A DNA stretch of 64,000 bases from Pseudomonas sp. (GCF_017744435.1 NZ_JAGIBG010000006.1:91174-155173), one strand, 5' to 3'. Counted from the first letter of the stretch, positions 16,549-26,999 are shown. The notes: a model not told the origin generated them from the sequence alone. Program-made: numbers and translations.

Positions 16549-19266
16549 TCAGGCCAGCAAGCCCAACGACTTGGCCCGGGCCACTGCCTGGGTGCGACGC
16601 TCTACCCCCAGCTTGCTGTTGATATGGCTGGCATGGGTCTTGACGGTATGCAGGGAGATGAACAGCCGCTCGCTGATCTGCTGGTTGGAACAGCCTTGGG
16701 CGATCAACTCGAGCACCGCCAGCTCGCGACCACTCAATGCTTCAGTGGCACTGCCTGTGGGTACCGCAGGCTCTGGCAGACGCGCCAGCAGTTCGGCCTG
16801 GGCCTGGCAGGCTGGCTGCGCCAGTAATTGCTCGCGCAGCCATGAAGGGTGCAATTCGATCAGTCGCTGGAAGGGCTGCACCACCCCGCCCCGGGCTGCG
16901 CTCAACGCCATGGGTAACAGCTGCGCTGCCTGAGCTTCACGCCCCTCGCCCAACAACAGGTCGACCCACTGCGACAGTGCGTGCAGGGTGAGCATCATGC
17001 CGCCACTGGCCTGCCCGCGTTCGGCCAGGGCGCACAGGCGCGCCACGGCGTCTTCACAGCGCTGCTGCACACGCTCGAGCAGGGCCTGCTGCAGTTCGAT
17101 ATGCAATGGTAGCAAAGGGTGGAACTCTGGCGCCGCCGCAGGGTGCTCGCCGCCGTAGGTCTGCCCCAGGCGCAGCAACCAGGACTCGGCCAGGTCGATA
17201 CGCCCCTGCGCGAGCCACAGCTCGCACTTCACCAGGGTGATCATTGCCAGGTAGAAGATCGGTGGCACATCCCAGATGTGCATCAGCCGCTCCGCCTCTG
17301 CCAGTTCGGCGAACGCCTCGGCATACTGGCCCTCACGGCCATCGAGCGACGCAATCACGCAATGGCCGATCAGCACGCTGATGTCGCGGCAGGCGCGCGC
17401 CTCGCCCAGCCCTGCACGCAAACGCGCGCGCCCTTGCGCGGGTTGCAGGCGCGCCACCAGCAGGTAGCCCTCGTACAGGGTCAGCCGCGCCCGCACCGCG
17501 TACAGCCGCTGTGCCGACAGCCCCTGCAGGCGCTGCAAACCCTGGCGCACTTCATCCAGCGCCCGCAACACCTCGCCGCGGGCATGCAGCACCCGCGCAC
17601 GATCGTAATGCGCCAGCGCCTCGAACAATGGGTTGCCGACACGCTGCGCCAGCTCCAGCGCTTCGCGGTTCCAGCCGCGCGCACGCCAGAAGTCACCATC
17701 GGCAATGGCCAGGTTGGACAGCGTCGACAGGCACACCAGGCGTTGCCCATAGCGCTTGCACGGCAGGCTCTGCAGCGCCTCGCCGCAATAGGCCAAGGTC
17801 CGTTCGCGGTCACCCCGGCCACGGGCGATGACCCCACTCAGGGCCAGCCATTGCGCCAGCATCGACTTCTGAGCAGTGGCTGAAGGCGCAGGCAGGAAGC
17901 GACAGAGGTAACCGGCCAGCTCTTCCGCGGCATCCAGCTGGCAGGCCAGGCCCAGCGCCCAGCTGTACAGCACGATCAACCGCGGTGTGCTGATCAGCAG
18001 GCTGTCGGGCAGGTCCATCTTCCAGCGCAACAGCATGCCGACGTTCTGCTCAGCCAGCAGTTGTTCTTCGGACAGGCTTTGCACCAGGTCGGCTGCAACA
18101 TCGAGGTGGCCGGCGCGCAACGCCTGTTCCACCGCCTCGTCGAGCAAACCCTGGGCCTGGAACCAGCGGCAGGCACGCAGTTGCAGGCGCGCCAGCGGTT
18201 CGCTGGACTGGCGGCTGCGCAGCAAGTCGGAGAACAGGTGATGGTAGCGATACCAGTGGCCATGCTCGTCCAGCGGCACCAGAAACACCTGATGCGCCTG
18301 CAGATAACGCAGGATCGCGTCACTGTCGTTACGTTCACGCAGCGCATCGCACAGCGCCGCGCAGAAGCGCTCCTGGCAGGCCGTGTCGAACAGAAACGCC
18401 TGCACGTCCGCCGGCAACATCACGATGACTTCTTCCAGCAGGTAATCACGGATCAGCCCTTCACCACCGTGCAGGGCCTGGGGCAAGGCATGCTCGTCAC
18501 CGGACTCGCTGGCGGCCAACTGCCAGAAACGCAGCCCGGCCACCCAGCCATCGCTGCGTTGAATCAGGTTGTCCAGCGCCTGACCGCGCAGCCCCGTGGG
18601 CTGGCGGCCAATCACCGCCAGTGATTCGTCCGCTGTCAGGCGCAGATCCTGCTCGCCAAGCTCGACCAGCTGTCGCGACAGGCGCAGCCGCGCCAGGTGC
18701 CAGTCTGGGCGCTGGCGACTGGTCACCAGCAGTACCAGGCCCGCAGGCAAGTGATTGAGGAAGAACTGCAGGCAGCGATCGAGTACCGCCCCCTGGGCCA
18801 GGTGGTAGTCGTCCAGCACCAGCAGCAGAGGCGTATCGGCCTGGAGGTAGAGCGCCAGCTCGTCGAGCAAGCTGTCGATCCATTCTTCGAACGCAAAGGG
18901 TTGATGGCGCTGGCGCATCTTCAACAGGCCCATGGCCTGCCCCCCCAATGCCGGGCAGTACTGCTGCAGCCCTTCGAGCAGGCGTTCGAGGAAACGACCA
19001 GGATCAGCGTCCCGTTGGCTCAGGCCGAGCCAGAGACTGCGCCAATGGCTGGGCAGCGACTCGCAGAATTCTATGGCCAGGGAGCTCTTGCCAAAGCCGG
19101 CAGGGGCGTTGACCAGCAGCAGGCGACCGCCAAGACCACTCTGCAGTCGCTGACACAGACGGGCACGCGGCACGTGGCCGTCCGGCTGTGGCGGCCGGAA
19201 GAAGCGCCCGTCCAGCAGGCCCAGGGCCTGGCTGGCGAATCCATGCGTACGGGACAGATCTGTCAT
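16549..19266 (-). CDS. MalT-type LuxR family transcriptional activator
   Basis: A 905-residue STAND-class regulator. It has an N-terminal P-loop (NAPAGFGKSSLA, about 53-64), a Walker B stretch LLLVLDDYH, a winged-helix region, a long TPR-like sensor domain (about 350-820), and a C-terminal LuxR helix-turn-helix (about 840-905) with LSGRELAVLELIAQGCSNQQI and SLHTVKTHASHINSKLGV. MalT-like proteins bind ATP and an inducer and activate target promoters. The natural targets are the adjacent DUF1329/DUF1302/alkK genes on the same strand. The inducer is unknown. Confidence 0.92.
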   Translation of the reverse strand: MTDLSRTHGFASQALGLLDGRFFRPPQPDGHVPRARLCQRLQSGLGGRLLLVNAPAGFGKSSLAIEFCESLPSHWRSLWLGLSQRDADPGRFLERLLEGLQQYCPALGGQAMGLLKMRQRHQPFAFEEWIDSLLDELALYLQADTPLLLVLDDYHLAQGAVLDRCLQFFLNHLPAGLVLLVTSRQRPDWHLARLRLSRQLVELGEQDLRLTADESLAVIGRQPTGLRGQALDNLIQRSDGWVAGLRFWQLAASESGDEHALPQALHGGEGLIRDYLLEEVIVMLPADVQAFLFDTACQERFCAALCDALRERNDSDAILRYLQAHQVFLVPLDEHGHWYRYHHLFSDLLRSRQSSEPLARLQLRACRWFQAQGLLDEAVEQALRAGHLDVAADLVQSLSEEQLLAEQNVGMLLRWKMDLPDSLLISTPRLIVLYSWALGLACQLDAAEELAGYLCRFLPAPSATAQKSMLAQWLALSGVIARGRGDRERTLAYCGEALQSLPCKRYGQRLVCLSTLSNLAIADGDFWRARGWNREALELAQRVGNPLFEALAHYDRARVLHARGEVLRALDEVRQGLQRLQGLSAQRLYAVRARLTLYEGYLLVARLQPAQGRARLRAGLGEARACRDISVLIGHCVIASLDGREGQYAEAFAELAEAERLMHIWDVPPIFYLAMITLVKCELWLAQGRIDLAESWLLRLGQTYGGEHPAAAPEFHPLLPLHIELQQALLERVQQRCEDAVARLCALAERGQASGGMMLTLHALSQWVDLLLGEGREAQAAQLLPMALSAARGGVVQPFQRLIELHPSWLREQLLAQPACQAQAELLARLPEPAVPTGSATEALSGRELAVLELIAQGCSNQQISERLFISLHTVKTHASHINSKLGVERRTQAVARAKSLGLLA

Positions 19267-19460
19267 GGCCGGCTCGTTCTGTTGGGAAGACTACGGCGGT
19301 ACGGATGCTTGCGAGACTAGCGGGTAACGCAACGCATTTGAAGACGATGGGAGCCATTGCCCCGGAAAAGACTGCGACAAAAAGCAACATGGCTGATGGA
19401 CAGTGGCTGGCGCGGGGCTTTGGCGAGGTATTCATCGGCCTTATCGACCGAGCAAACAGA

Positions 19461-19484
19461 AACGCCCCGGCAAGCCGGGGCGTT
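19461..19484 (-). terminator. terminator after DUF1329 gene
   Basis: AACGCCCCGG-CAAG-CCGGGGCGTT is a perfect ten-base stem with a four-base loop, 35 bases after the DUF1329 stop on the minus strand, followed there by a short T-rich stretch. It separates this unit from the LuxR gene. Confidence 0.8.
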
Positions 19485-19518
19485 CTGGGAGGGTCACACG
19501 GAGTTGCAGGTTTTCAGC

Positions 19519-20883
19519 TTAGCGGATACCCGACTGGCGCAGGGCGGCTGGCTGGAAATCGGCCTTGCTGGCACTGAAGCCGAAGTCGTAGGCACGCTTC
19601 TCTTCGTTCTTCATGCCCAGGGCCAGGTAGCGACCCGACTGCAGATCGTAGATGGCTTCAAGGGTGTACCACGGCACCTGCACGTTGTAGTACGGCTGGG
19701 CATGGGCCTCGGACACGCGCCACAGCTGGCCGCGGCCGTCATACTGGTCGATTACCGCCGCTTGCCAGGTGTCCTCGTCGATGTAGAAGTCACGCTTGGC
19801 GTAGATGTGCCGCTGGCCAGGCTTGAGCGTCGCGACCACATGCCAGACCCGGCGCAGCTCATAGCGGGTCAGGTCCTGGTTGATGTGCCCGGCCTTGAGG
19901 ATGTCGGCGTACTTGAGCTTGGGGTCATCCAGCTTGAAGGCGTTGGAGGCGATGTACATCTCCTTCTTGCCTTCGAGCTTCCAGTCGTAGCGGTCCGGCG
20001 CGCCGTTGTACATGTCCAGGTTGTCCGAGGTGCGCAGGCCATCGGCCGCGGTACCCGGGCCGTCGTACGACACCTGCGGGGCCTGGCGCACACGGCGCTG
20101 GCCGGCGTTGTAGATCCATGCCTTGCGCGGCTCCTTGACCTGGTCGAGGGTCTCGTGCACCAGCAGCACGGTACCGGCCAGGCGTGCCGGAGCGGTCACC
20201 TCCTGCTTGAAGTAGAACAGGATGTTGCCCGGGTTGTTCGGGTCGTAGTCCTTCATCCGGTCGCGGAACACGAACTGGTCCTGGAAGTACACCAGGCTGT
20301 ACGACCCGTTCTGCTGCGGCGTGGCCTGGGTTACCAGACGGGTGACGCTGCCGCCACGGTAGCGGGTGATGTGGTTCCAGATCACTTCCAGGCCGCTTTT
20401 CGGGATCGGGAAAGGCACGGCAGTCTGGAAGTTGTTCAGGCCGTTGCCGCCTTCGACCAGGGTGGTCGCGGTGGCGTTCTTCTTGATCGCGGCGAACACA
20501 TCGTCAGGCACCGTGGAGCCACGGTGGGTCTTGTAAACCGGGATCTTGAAGGTGTCCGGGTAGCGCTTGAGCATCGCCAGCTGGCCCGGCGAGAGTTTGT
20601 CCTTGTACTGATCGGCGTTCTGCGCAGTGATGGTCAACAGCGGCTTGTCACTGCCATAGGGGTCGGCAAGGAAGCCCTTGGCATCGACGCTGCCAGCGGT
20701 CTTCGCCAGCGGCTCCCAGGGGCCGATCGAACCATCGGCGTTGCCGGCCTTTTCCGCGCCCATCGGAGTCAGGGTGCTGCCCAGTTTTGCCGCTTCATCG
20801 GCGGATACCGCAGCCATGACACTGGTCGCCAGCAGGGACAGGCCCAGTACACCGGCTTGCAGCAGACTTCTGGTCTTGTTCAT
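19519..20883 (-). CDS. DUF1329 domain-containing secreted protein
   Basis: A 454-residue exported protein. A signal peptide (MNKTRSLLQAGVLGLSLLATS, cleaved near VMA-AV) is followed by the DUF1329 domain, a beta-rich fold related to the LolA/LolB-like lipoprotein carriers. GSYSLVYFQDQFVFRDRM and a Tyr/Trp-rich C-terminal half are visible. It sits 25 bases after the DUF1302 gene in one operon. The pair is widespread in Pseudomonas, often near RND exporters and fatty-acyl enzymes, and has been suspected of hydrophobic-substrate transfer. This is inference, not known function. Confidence 0.9.
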   Translation of the reverse strand: MNKTRSLLQAGVLGLSLLATSVMAAVSADEAAKLGSTLTPMGAEKAGNADGSIGPWEPLAKTAGSVDAKGFLADPYGSDKPLLTITAQNADQYKDKLSPGQLAMLKRYPDTFKIPVYKTHRGSTVPDDVFAAIKKNATATTLVEGGNGLNNFQTAVPFPIPKSGLEVIWNHITRYRGGSVTRLVTQATPQQNGSYSLVYFQDQFVFRDRMKDYDPNNPGNILFYFKQEVTAPARLAGTVLLVHETLDQVKEPRKAWIYNAGQRRVRQAPQVSYDGPGTAADGLRTSDNLDMYNGAPDRYDWKLEGKKEMYIASNAFKLDDPKLKYADILKAGHINQDLTRYELRRVWHVVATLKPGQRHIYAKRDFYIDEDTWQAAVIDQYDGRGQLWRVSEAHAQPYYNVQVPWYTLEAIYDLQSGRYLALGMKNEEKRAYDFGFSASKADFQPAALRQSGIR

Positions 20884-20908
20884 CTCGTGTCGTCCTGGAT
20901 CAGTGTTC

Positions 20909-22795
20909 TTAGAAGTTCACGCCGAAGCTGAGGGCGACGAAGTCGCGATCATCCACGGTGCTGTACTTGCCGTCGAAGAAGTTGGTGTACGACAGGCTGG
21001 CGGTATAGGTGTTCTGGTACTCGGCATCCAGGCCCAGGCTGACGGCCTTGCGCCCTTCCTCGAAGTTGCCGCCTGGGCCCGGCGAGTAACCGGAGACGTC
21101 ATGCGACCAGGCCACGTTGGGCTTGAGGTTGACCCCGGCGAACACGTCGTTGTAGTCCCAGATGACCCGGGCGCGGTAACCCCAGGAGGTGCTGGTGGTG
21201 TAGCCGTCGTTCTCGCACTTGCGGTTGAGGTTGGCGGTCGAAGCACCGGGGCCAGCGCCAGCGATGGTGCTGGCGTTGAGCGCCTGGCAGGTGTCGGCGC
21301 CGCCGGTTGCTGGCAGCGGGCCAGGGCCGAATACCGGGTCACGGCCGTAACGGGTATCGTGCGCGTTCTCCAGGCCACCCACATGGGTGACGCCGAGTTC
21401 ACCGACCACGGTCATGCGGCTGGCGCCCATCACCTGGTCGAAGAAGTGCGTCAGGGTAGTCTGGAACTGGGTGATTTCCTTGCGGCGATAGCCGTGCAGG
21501 TCTTCGCCTGGCGTACCGGTGAGCAAGGAGGCATTGCTCAGCGCGCCACCAATCGGGCGTACACCGGAGAACAGAATGTCGGTGGTGTTCAGCTGTACCG
21601 GTGCGTTCGGCCGGTAGCTGACCTCACCGCTCCAGGCGGTACCCGTGGGCAGTGTGGTGGAGAAGCTCAAGCCGTACAGGCGAATGTCCTCGGGGTACTC
21701 GACGAAGTACTTCGAATTGCCTGCCACGATCAGCGGCGCCAGCGAACGCAGTTGCGGCGGCAACCGGCTGAGGTTGGCGAATACCGACGGCGAAGCGCCG
21801 GTGGCGCTGAAGATCGGCGCGCGGCTGTGGTAGTTCATGAAGTAGGCGCCGAACTCGGTGTCGAGCGGCTCGAACATGTAGCGCATGGCGACGCCAAACT
21901 GGCCACTGTCACGCGCATCGCGGTCGGCACCGCGAGCTACCAGTACACCTTCCTGGTTGATGTTCACACCTTGAGTGGCCAGGAATTGCTGGGCAGCTGC
22001 CGGCACCGTGCGGCTGCTGTTGAGCACGCGCAGGTTGTCGGTACAGCCGTCGGCAATGATATCGGGCTGGGAGAAGAAGGTGCCGCAGTTGTCGACGACA
22101 GTCTGGTCCCACTCGATCTGGTAGAAGGCCTCAGCCGACAGGTTGTCGGTCAGGCTCTGCGAGATGTAGAACATGTTGACCGGAATCAGGCCTTCCTTGA
22201 TCTCGGCACCCGGACGACGGAACGCGGACACATCGATCGGGTTGATCGAGTTGATGCCGCCACCGATGAAGGTGCTCTCACCCCAGCTCACCACTTGCTT
22301 GCCCAGACGTACCGATCCGGGTTGATCGCCGATCGAGTAGTTGTGGTAGACGAAGGCGTCGAGCAGTTGCGAGCCCGCCGACTTGGCGCCTTCCTTGCGG
22401 CCCGAGTCGCTGATGTCCTTGAATTCGCGGCTTTCGTCCTTCAGCTCGAAGTCGTACCAGTACTTGCCACGCAGGAACACGCCGGTGTCGCCGTACTTCA
22501 GCTCAAGGTCGTGGATACCCTTGAAGATCTTCGAGAAGGTTTCACCCTTCTTGAAGTTCAGGTGGCCGTCGTCGGAGGTCTGCGACAGGCCCTTGCCGCC
22601 GTTGTTGACCCCGATCAGGTTCTGGTTGGGGTTGGCGGTGGACCAGCTGGCGCCGACGGAGAGCGACGAGTCGAACTGGCCTTCGATTTCACCAATGTTG
22701 AAACTGACAGCGAAAGCAGGACTTGCGAGCGTGGAAGCAAGGCTGACGGCCAAGGGCAGCTTGGCCCGGCGCCAGAACGGATTTGCAGATTTCAT
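20909..22795 (-). CDS. DUF1302 family outer-membrane protein
   Basis: A 628-residue exported protein with a signal peptide (ending about SPAFA-VS) followed by alternating beta strands, e.g. FNIGEIEGQFDSSLSVGASW, and a C-terminal strand ending FVALSFGVNF with a terminal Phe. This is typical of an outer-membrane barrel. GGAG lies eight bases before the ATG. It is the first gene of a DUF1302-DUF1329 operon downstream of alkK. From its fold and partner it may form an envelope conduit for a lipid-like substrate; direct evidence is lacking. Confidence 0.9.
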   Translation of the reverse strand: MKSANPFWRRAKLPLAVSLASTLASPAFAVSFNIGEIEGQFDSSLSVGASWSTANPNQNLIGVNNGGKGLSQTSDDGHLNFKKGETFSKIFKGIHDLELKYGDTGVFLRGKYWYDFELKDESREFKDISDSGRKEGAKSAGSQLLDAFVYHNYSIGDQPGSVRLGKQVVSWGESTFIGGGINSINPIDVSAFRRPGAEIKEGLIPVNMFYISQSLTDNLSAEAFYQIEWDQTVVDNCGTFFSQPDIIADGCTDNLRVLNSSRTVPAAAQQFLATQGVNINQEGVLVARGADRDARDSGQFGVAMRYMFEPLDTEFGAYFMNYHSRAPIFSATGASPSVFANLSRLPPQLRSLAPLIVAGNSKYFVEYPEDIRLYGLSFSTTLPTGTAWSGEVSYRPNAPVQLNTTDILFSGVRPIGGALSNASLLTGTPGEDLHGYRRKEITQFQTTLTHFFDQVMGASRMTVVGELGVTHVGGLENAHDTRYGRDPVFGPGPLPATGGADTCQALNASTIAGAGPGASTANLNRKCENDGYTTSTSWGYRARVIWDYNDVFAGVNLKPNVAWSHDVSGYSPGPGGNFEEGRKAVSLGLDAEYQNTYTASLSYTNFFDGKYSTVDDRDFVALSFGVNF

Positions 22796-23124
22796 CGACG
22801 CTACTCCATGTACTTTATTGTTATGGCAGTGAGTCCTTTCAGAAACGGCCCGAGCGACCGGTGTGCAGGTTTGCCCTGCAGCGGCACGTCTTGCGCGTAC
22901 CGCTCTCCCCCATTCCTGAAGATCCCCTGGCCCCGACTATAGCCAGCAGGCTCAGGTGCTTGATCCCTCTAAAGTGTGATTTGCGCACCCGCTGCCAAAT
23001 CGCCCCGGTGTTTCCCGGGTAGCGCATCGGCCGTGCTGAAGCATGGCCGATTTTTTTCGTTTGGCAAGGCCTCGAGGTGTCTAGCACGCGGGTCGCACAC
23101 CGTCGTGCGCGACCCGAGGCGGGC
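22796..23124. other. alkK-DUF1302 intergenic region with hairpins
   Basis: This 329-base gap holds no credible gene. Three stems are visible: GGGTCGCACAC/GTGCGCGACCC (23090-23115), ATCGGCC/GGCCGAT (around 23026-23050, with a T-run on the plus strand), and a CCCGG-rich stem near 23007-23022. The first probably ends alkK transcription. The remaining sequence to 22796 should hold the DUF1302 promoter. Confidence 0.5.
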
Positions 23125-24807
23125 TTACAAGGTGGACAGGAAGGCGCTGTTACTGGCTTGCCACTGGACGATGTCCTGGCGGATCCGTTTCTTGTCGATC
23201 TTGCCGACACTGGTCTTGGGAATTTCAGTAACAACGGCGATCTGGCTCGGAATGGCCCACTTGTTGATGTGCCCTTCCTCGACAAAAGGCTTGAGATGCT
23301 CCTTGAGCGCCTTGGCGTCGATCGACTTGTCGTCACGCACCACCAGCAAGGCGAACGGACGCTCGCCCCATTGCGGGTCGGCCACACCGACCACCGCCAC
23401 TTCGCGCACGGCAGGATGACGGCTGATCAGGTCCTCGAGGTCGAGCGAGGAGATCCACTCGCCGCCGGTCTTGATCACGTCCTTGATGCGGTCGCGGATA
23501 TCGATGTAACCCATGCCGTCGAGGGTGGCGACGTCACCGGTGTGCAGCCAGCCGCCGTGCCACAGCTCCTCGCTCTTTTCCGGCTCCTTGAAGTAACCCA
23601 TGGTCAGCCACGGCGCACGCAGCACCAGTTCGCCCTGGGTCTCGCCATCGGCCGGCAGGAAGTTGCCATCGCCATCGATGATCGCCGCTTCGACCAACGG
23701 CACCGGCACACCGGCCTTGATGCGGTAGGTGACGCGCTCATCCTCGCTGCCGGCCTGCAGTTCGTCATTCAGGTGCGCGGCAGAAATCAACGGGCAGGTC
23801 TCGGACATGCCGTAGGCGGCGGTCAGCTGGATGCCGCGTGCCAGCGCGGCCTTGTACAGCGAGCTGTTCAGGGCGCTGCCGCCAATGATGATCTTCCAGC
23901 CACCGAAGTCCTGGCCCTGGGCATTCGGGCAGTTGAGCAGCATCTGCAAGATGGTCGGCACACAGTGCGAGAAGGTGACCTTCTCTTCGCGCCACAGCTT
24001 GACCAGCATGTCCGGCTCGTAGCGGCCCGGGTAGACCTGCTTCATGCCGAGCATGGTGGCCGCGTAGGGGATACCCCAGGCATGCACATGGAACATCGGC
24101 GTGATGGGCATGTACACGTCGTTGCTGCCGAGCAGGCGCACGCTGTCGATGCTACCGGTCACCGCAGCTTCGGCCAGGGTATGCAGCACCAGCTGGCGGT
24201 GGGTGAAGTAGACGCCCTTGGGGTTGCCCGTGGTGCCGGTGGTGTAGAAGGTGGTGGCCACCGAGTTCTCGTCGAAATCCGGGAAGTCGTAGCGCGGGCT
24301 GGCGGCCGCGAGCAGTTGCTCGTATTCGCCGACCAGGTTCGGCAGGTCGGCGGTCTTGTCCGGGCCATCGGTGATCAGCAGGGTCTTGTCGACCGTGGTC
24401 AGTTGCCCGGCGATGGCTTGATAGAGGCCGACAAAATCGCTGTTGACCAGCACGAAGCGGTCTTCGGCGTGATTCATGGTGTAAAGGATCTGCTCGGGCG
24501 ACAGACGCACGTTGATGGTGTGCACCACCGCGCCGATCATCGGGATGGCGAACATGCATTCCAGGTAACGGTGGCTGTCCCAGTCCATCACCGCCACGGT
24601 GTCACCGGCCTTGACCCCGGCTTCGGTCAGCACGTTGGCGAGGCGGGCGATACGCTCGTTGAGCTGTGGATAAGTCAGGCGCAGCTGATCGCGATAGACG
24701 ATCTCGCGGGTCTTTTCGTAGCGGCTGCCAGACATCAGCAGGCGCTTGATCAACAGAGGGAAGGTATAGGCGCCCTCGGCGGGCTTGATGATGCGGGTCT
24801 GCAACAT
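23125..24807 (-). CDS. alkK: medium-chain fatty acyl-CoA synthetase
   Basis: A 560-residue AMP-forming acyl-CoA ligase, activating medium-chain fatty acids with ATP and CoA for beta-oxidation or polyhydroxyalkanoate supply. Motifs include the P-loop FYTTGTTGNPKGVYFTHRQ, the adenylate-binding AAYGMSETCP, GWLHTGDVATLD, and the C-terminal KTGGEWISSLDLEDL and KTSVGKIDKKRIR with the catalytic Lys. The sequence is almost that of P. putida AlkK as I remember it. The ATG at 24807 is preceded by AAGGGA; the in-frame start at 24840 is rejected. Confidence 0.95.
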   Translation of the reverse strand: MLQTRIIKPAEGAYTFPLLIKRLLMSGSRYEKTREIVYRDQLRLTYPQLNERIARLANVLTEAGVKAGDTVAVMDWDSHRYLECMFAIPMIGAVVHTINVRLSPEQILYTMNHAEDRFVLVNSDFVGLYQAIAGQLTTVDKTLLITDGPDKTADLPNLVGEYEQLLAAASPRYDFPDFDENSVATTFYTTGTTGNPKGVYFTHRQLVLHTLAEAAVTGSIDSVRLLGSNDVYMPITPMFHVHAWGIPYAATMLGMKQVYPGRYEPDMLVKLWREEKVTFSHCVPTILQMLLNCPNAQGQDFGGWKIIIGGSALNSSLYKAALARGIQLTAAYGMSETCPLISAAHLNDELQAGSEDERVTYRIKAGVPVPLVEAAIIDGDGNFLPADGETQGELVLRAPWLTMGYFKEPEKSEELWHGGWLHTGDVATLDGMGYIDIRDRIKDVIKTGGEWISSLDLEDLISRHPAVREVAVVGVADPQWGERPFALLVVRDDKSIDAKALKEHLKPFVEEGHINKWAIPSQIAVVTEIPKTSVGKIDKKRIRQDIVQWQASNSAFLSTL

Positions 24808-24970
24808 GGTGATCCCTTTTCTGAAAAGCATGCCGAACAAGTCTGGATCTACTGTAGTAGCTCAATGTGACGGTCAAATCAGCCGAAGGAATGATTTGGC
24901 TGTGCGAGGTATGAGTGGCATTGTGCGGGGAGATGGATCAACCCCTGCCCTGCCTCCGGAGCTTCCCGTG

Positions 24971-25936
24971 ATGCCCAGCTTGCGCCGCGCCGTGTTTCTC
25001 GACCACCAATCCCTGGACCTTGGCGACCTCGACCTGTCGCCGTTGCAGCAGCAGTTCGACGAGTTCGAGCTGTTTGCCGCCACCCGCCCGGAGCAAGTCG
25101 CCGAACGCCTGCAGGGCGCTGTCGCGGTAGTCAGCAACAAGGTCATGCTCGATGCCGCCACGCTGGCCGCCAACCCGCAGCTGAAGCTGATCCTGGTGGC
25201 CGCGACCGGCACCAACAATGTCGACCTGGCCGCTGCCCGCGCCCAGGGCATCACCGTCTGCAACTGCCAGGGCTATGGCACGCCGTCGGTGGCCCAACAC
25301 ACCCTCGCCCTGCTGCTGGCCCTGGCCACGCGCCTGTGCGACTACAACCAGGCGGTAGCCGACGGCGAGTGGGCCAAGGCCAGCCAGTTCTGCCTGCTGG
25401 ATTTCCCGATCGTCGAACTGGAAGGCAAGACCCTCGGCCTGCTCGGCCATGGCGAACTGGGTGGTGCAGTGGCCCGGCTGGCCGAAGCCTTCGGCATGCG
25501 CGTGCTGAGCGGGCAAATCCCTGGCCGCCCGGCCCGCGACGATCGCCTGGCGCTGGACGAACTGCTGCCGCAGGTCGACGCGCTGACCCTGCACTGCCCA
25601 CTCAACGAGCACACCCGGCACATGATCGGTGTCCACGAACTGGCGCTGCTGAAAAAGGGCGCACTGGTGGTCAACACCGCCCGCGGTGGCCTGATCGACG
25701 AACAGGCATTGGCCGACGCCCTGCGCAACGGCCACCTGGGCGGCGCGGCCACCGATGTGCTGAGCGTCGAGCCGCCAGTCAATGGCAACCCGCTGCTGGA
25801 AAAAGGCATCCCGCGGCTGCTGATCACCCCACATAGTGCCTGGGGCGCGGTGGAGTCGCGCCAGCGCATCGTTGGCCAGCTCAGCGAAAACGCCAAGGCC
25901 TTCTTCGAAGGCCAGCCACGCCGCGTGGTCAGCTGA
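24971..25936 (+). CDS. D-2-hydroxyacid dehydrogenase (glycerate/hydroxypyruvate type)
   Basis: A 321-residue NAD(P)-dependent 2-hydroxyacid dehydrogenase. The dinucleotide loop is [20 protein letters not shown]; the catalytic Arg is in [15 protein letters not shown], the Glu in the LSVEPP region and the His in LITPHSAWG. The family signature [14 protein letters not shown] is intact. It is closest to glycerate dehydrogenase/hydroxypyruvate reductase (HprA-like), interconverting glycerate and hydroxypyruvate. The start at MPSLRRAVF is chosen by family length; upstream in-frame starts extend into the alkK promoter region. Confidence 0.9.
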   Translation: MPSLRRAVFLDHQSLDLGDLDLSPLQQQFDEFELFAATRPEQVAERLQGAVAVVSNKVMLDAATLAANPQLKLILVAATGTNNVDLAAARAQGITVCNCQGYGTPSVAQHTLALLLALATRLCDYNQAVADGEWAKASQFCLLDFPIVELEGKTLGLLGHGELGGAVARLAEAFGMRVLSGQIPGRPARDDRLALDELLPQVDALTLHCPLNEHTRHMIGVHELALLKKGALVVNTARGGLIDEQALADALRNGHLGGAATDVLSVEPPVNGNPLLEKGIPRLLITPHSAWGAVESRQRIVGQLSENAKAFFEGQPRRVVS

Positions 25937-26000
25937 GCGCCCGCTCAGTCCCACGCCCGGCTCTGCTACACTGCGCCACTTTTTTCAGGAGGCGTCGTCC

Positions 26001-26999
26001 ATGGACCCGCGCAGTGAAGTGTTGCTCCGCCAGGCAGAGCTGTTCCAGGGCCCGCTGCTGCTCGCTGGCGCCCCCGCCGACGGCCTGCTCGGGCAACTGC
26101 CCCAGGCCCATGGCTGGACTTGGCATGCCGGTGACCAGGCCATGCTCGACAGCCGCTTCACCGGGCGCAGCCACTACGGCGTCGATGTGCCACCGGTCGA
26201 TTTCGAGACGGCCGTGCTGTTCCTGCCCAAGTCCCGCGAGCTGGCGGCCTACCTGCTCAATGCCTTGGCTTCGCGCCTGGCGGGTCGCGAGTTGTACCTG
26301 GTGGGTGAAAAGCGTGGCGGCATCGAAGGCGCAGCCAAACAGCTGCAGGCTTTCGGCAAGCCGCGCAAGCTGGACAGCGCGCGGCATTGCCAGCTGTGGC
26401 AGGTGACCGTGGACAACGCCCCGCAAGCCAAACCGCTGGAGAGCCTGGCCGAGCGCTTCACGCTCGACCTCGAAGATGGCCCGCTGCAGGTGGTGAGCCT
26501 GCCGGGGGTGTTCAGCCATGGCCGCCTCGACCGCGGCACCGCCCTGTTGCTCAAACACCTGGACAACCTGCCGGTCGGCCATGTGCTCGACTTCGGCTGC
26601 GGCGCAGGCGTGCTCGGTGCCACGGTCAAGCGTCGTTATCCACAGAGCCGGGTCACCCTGCTGGATGTCGATGCCTTCGCCGTGGCAGCCAGCCGCCTGA
26701 CCCTGGCGGCCAACAACCTTGAAGGCGAAGTCATCAGCGGCGATGGCATCGATGCCGCGCCTGCCGAACTGAGCCTGATCCTGAGCAACCCACCGTTCCA
26801 CACCGGGGTGCACACCAATTACCAGGCATCGGAAAACCTGCTGAAAAAATCCGGCCAACATCTGCGAAAAGGTGGCGAAATGCGCCTTGTTGCGAATAGC
26901 TTCCTGCGCTATCAGCCACTGATCGAAGGCGCCCTGGGCAACTGCCAGACCTGCGCCGAGGCCGATGGCTTCCGTATCTATCGCGCAACACGCGGATAA
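26001..26999 (+). CDS. rsmC: 16S rRNA (guanine(1207)-N(2))-methyltransferase
   Basis: A 332-residue SAM-dependent methyltransferase modifying G1207 of 16S rRNA in the 30S subunit. It has the duplicated MTS architecture: a degenerate N-terminal domain (about 1-165) that helps bind RNA, and a catalytic C-terminal domain (about 166-332) with the SAM motif [13 protein letters not shown] and the catalytic [17 protein letters not shown] lies eight bases before the ATG at 26001, a strong ribosome site. It stands alone and is followed by the manganese riboswitch. Confidence 0.95.
   Translation: MDPRSEVLLRQAELFQGPLLLAGAPADGLLGQLPQAHGWTWHAGDQAMLDSRFTGRSHYGVDVPPVDFETAVLFLPKSRELAAYLLNALASRLAGRELYLVGEKRGGIEGAAKQLQAFGKPRKLDSARHCQLWQVTVDNAPQAKPLESLAERFTLDLEDGPLQVVSLPGVFSHGRLDRGTALLLKHLDNLPVGHVLDFGCGAGVLGATVKRRYPQSRVTLLDVDAFAVAASRLTLAANNLEGEVISGDGIDAAPAELSLILSNPPFHTGVHTNYQASENLLKKSGQHLRKGGEMRLVANSFLRYQPLIEGALGNCQTCAEADGFRIYRATRG

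Noticed and set aside
14994..16622. 542-codon plus-strand frame opposite the receiver-TPR gene
   Set aside because: No ribosome site or recognisable domain, and exactly complementary to a well-supported gene with receiver motifs.
23024..23057. ATCGGCC/GGCCGAT hairpin with T-run as the alkK terminator
   Set aside because: The T-run follows the stem on the plus strand, whereas alkK is transcribed on the minus strand. The hairpin at 23090-23115 is closer and more plausible.
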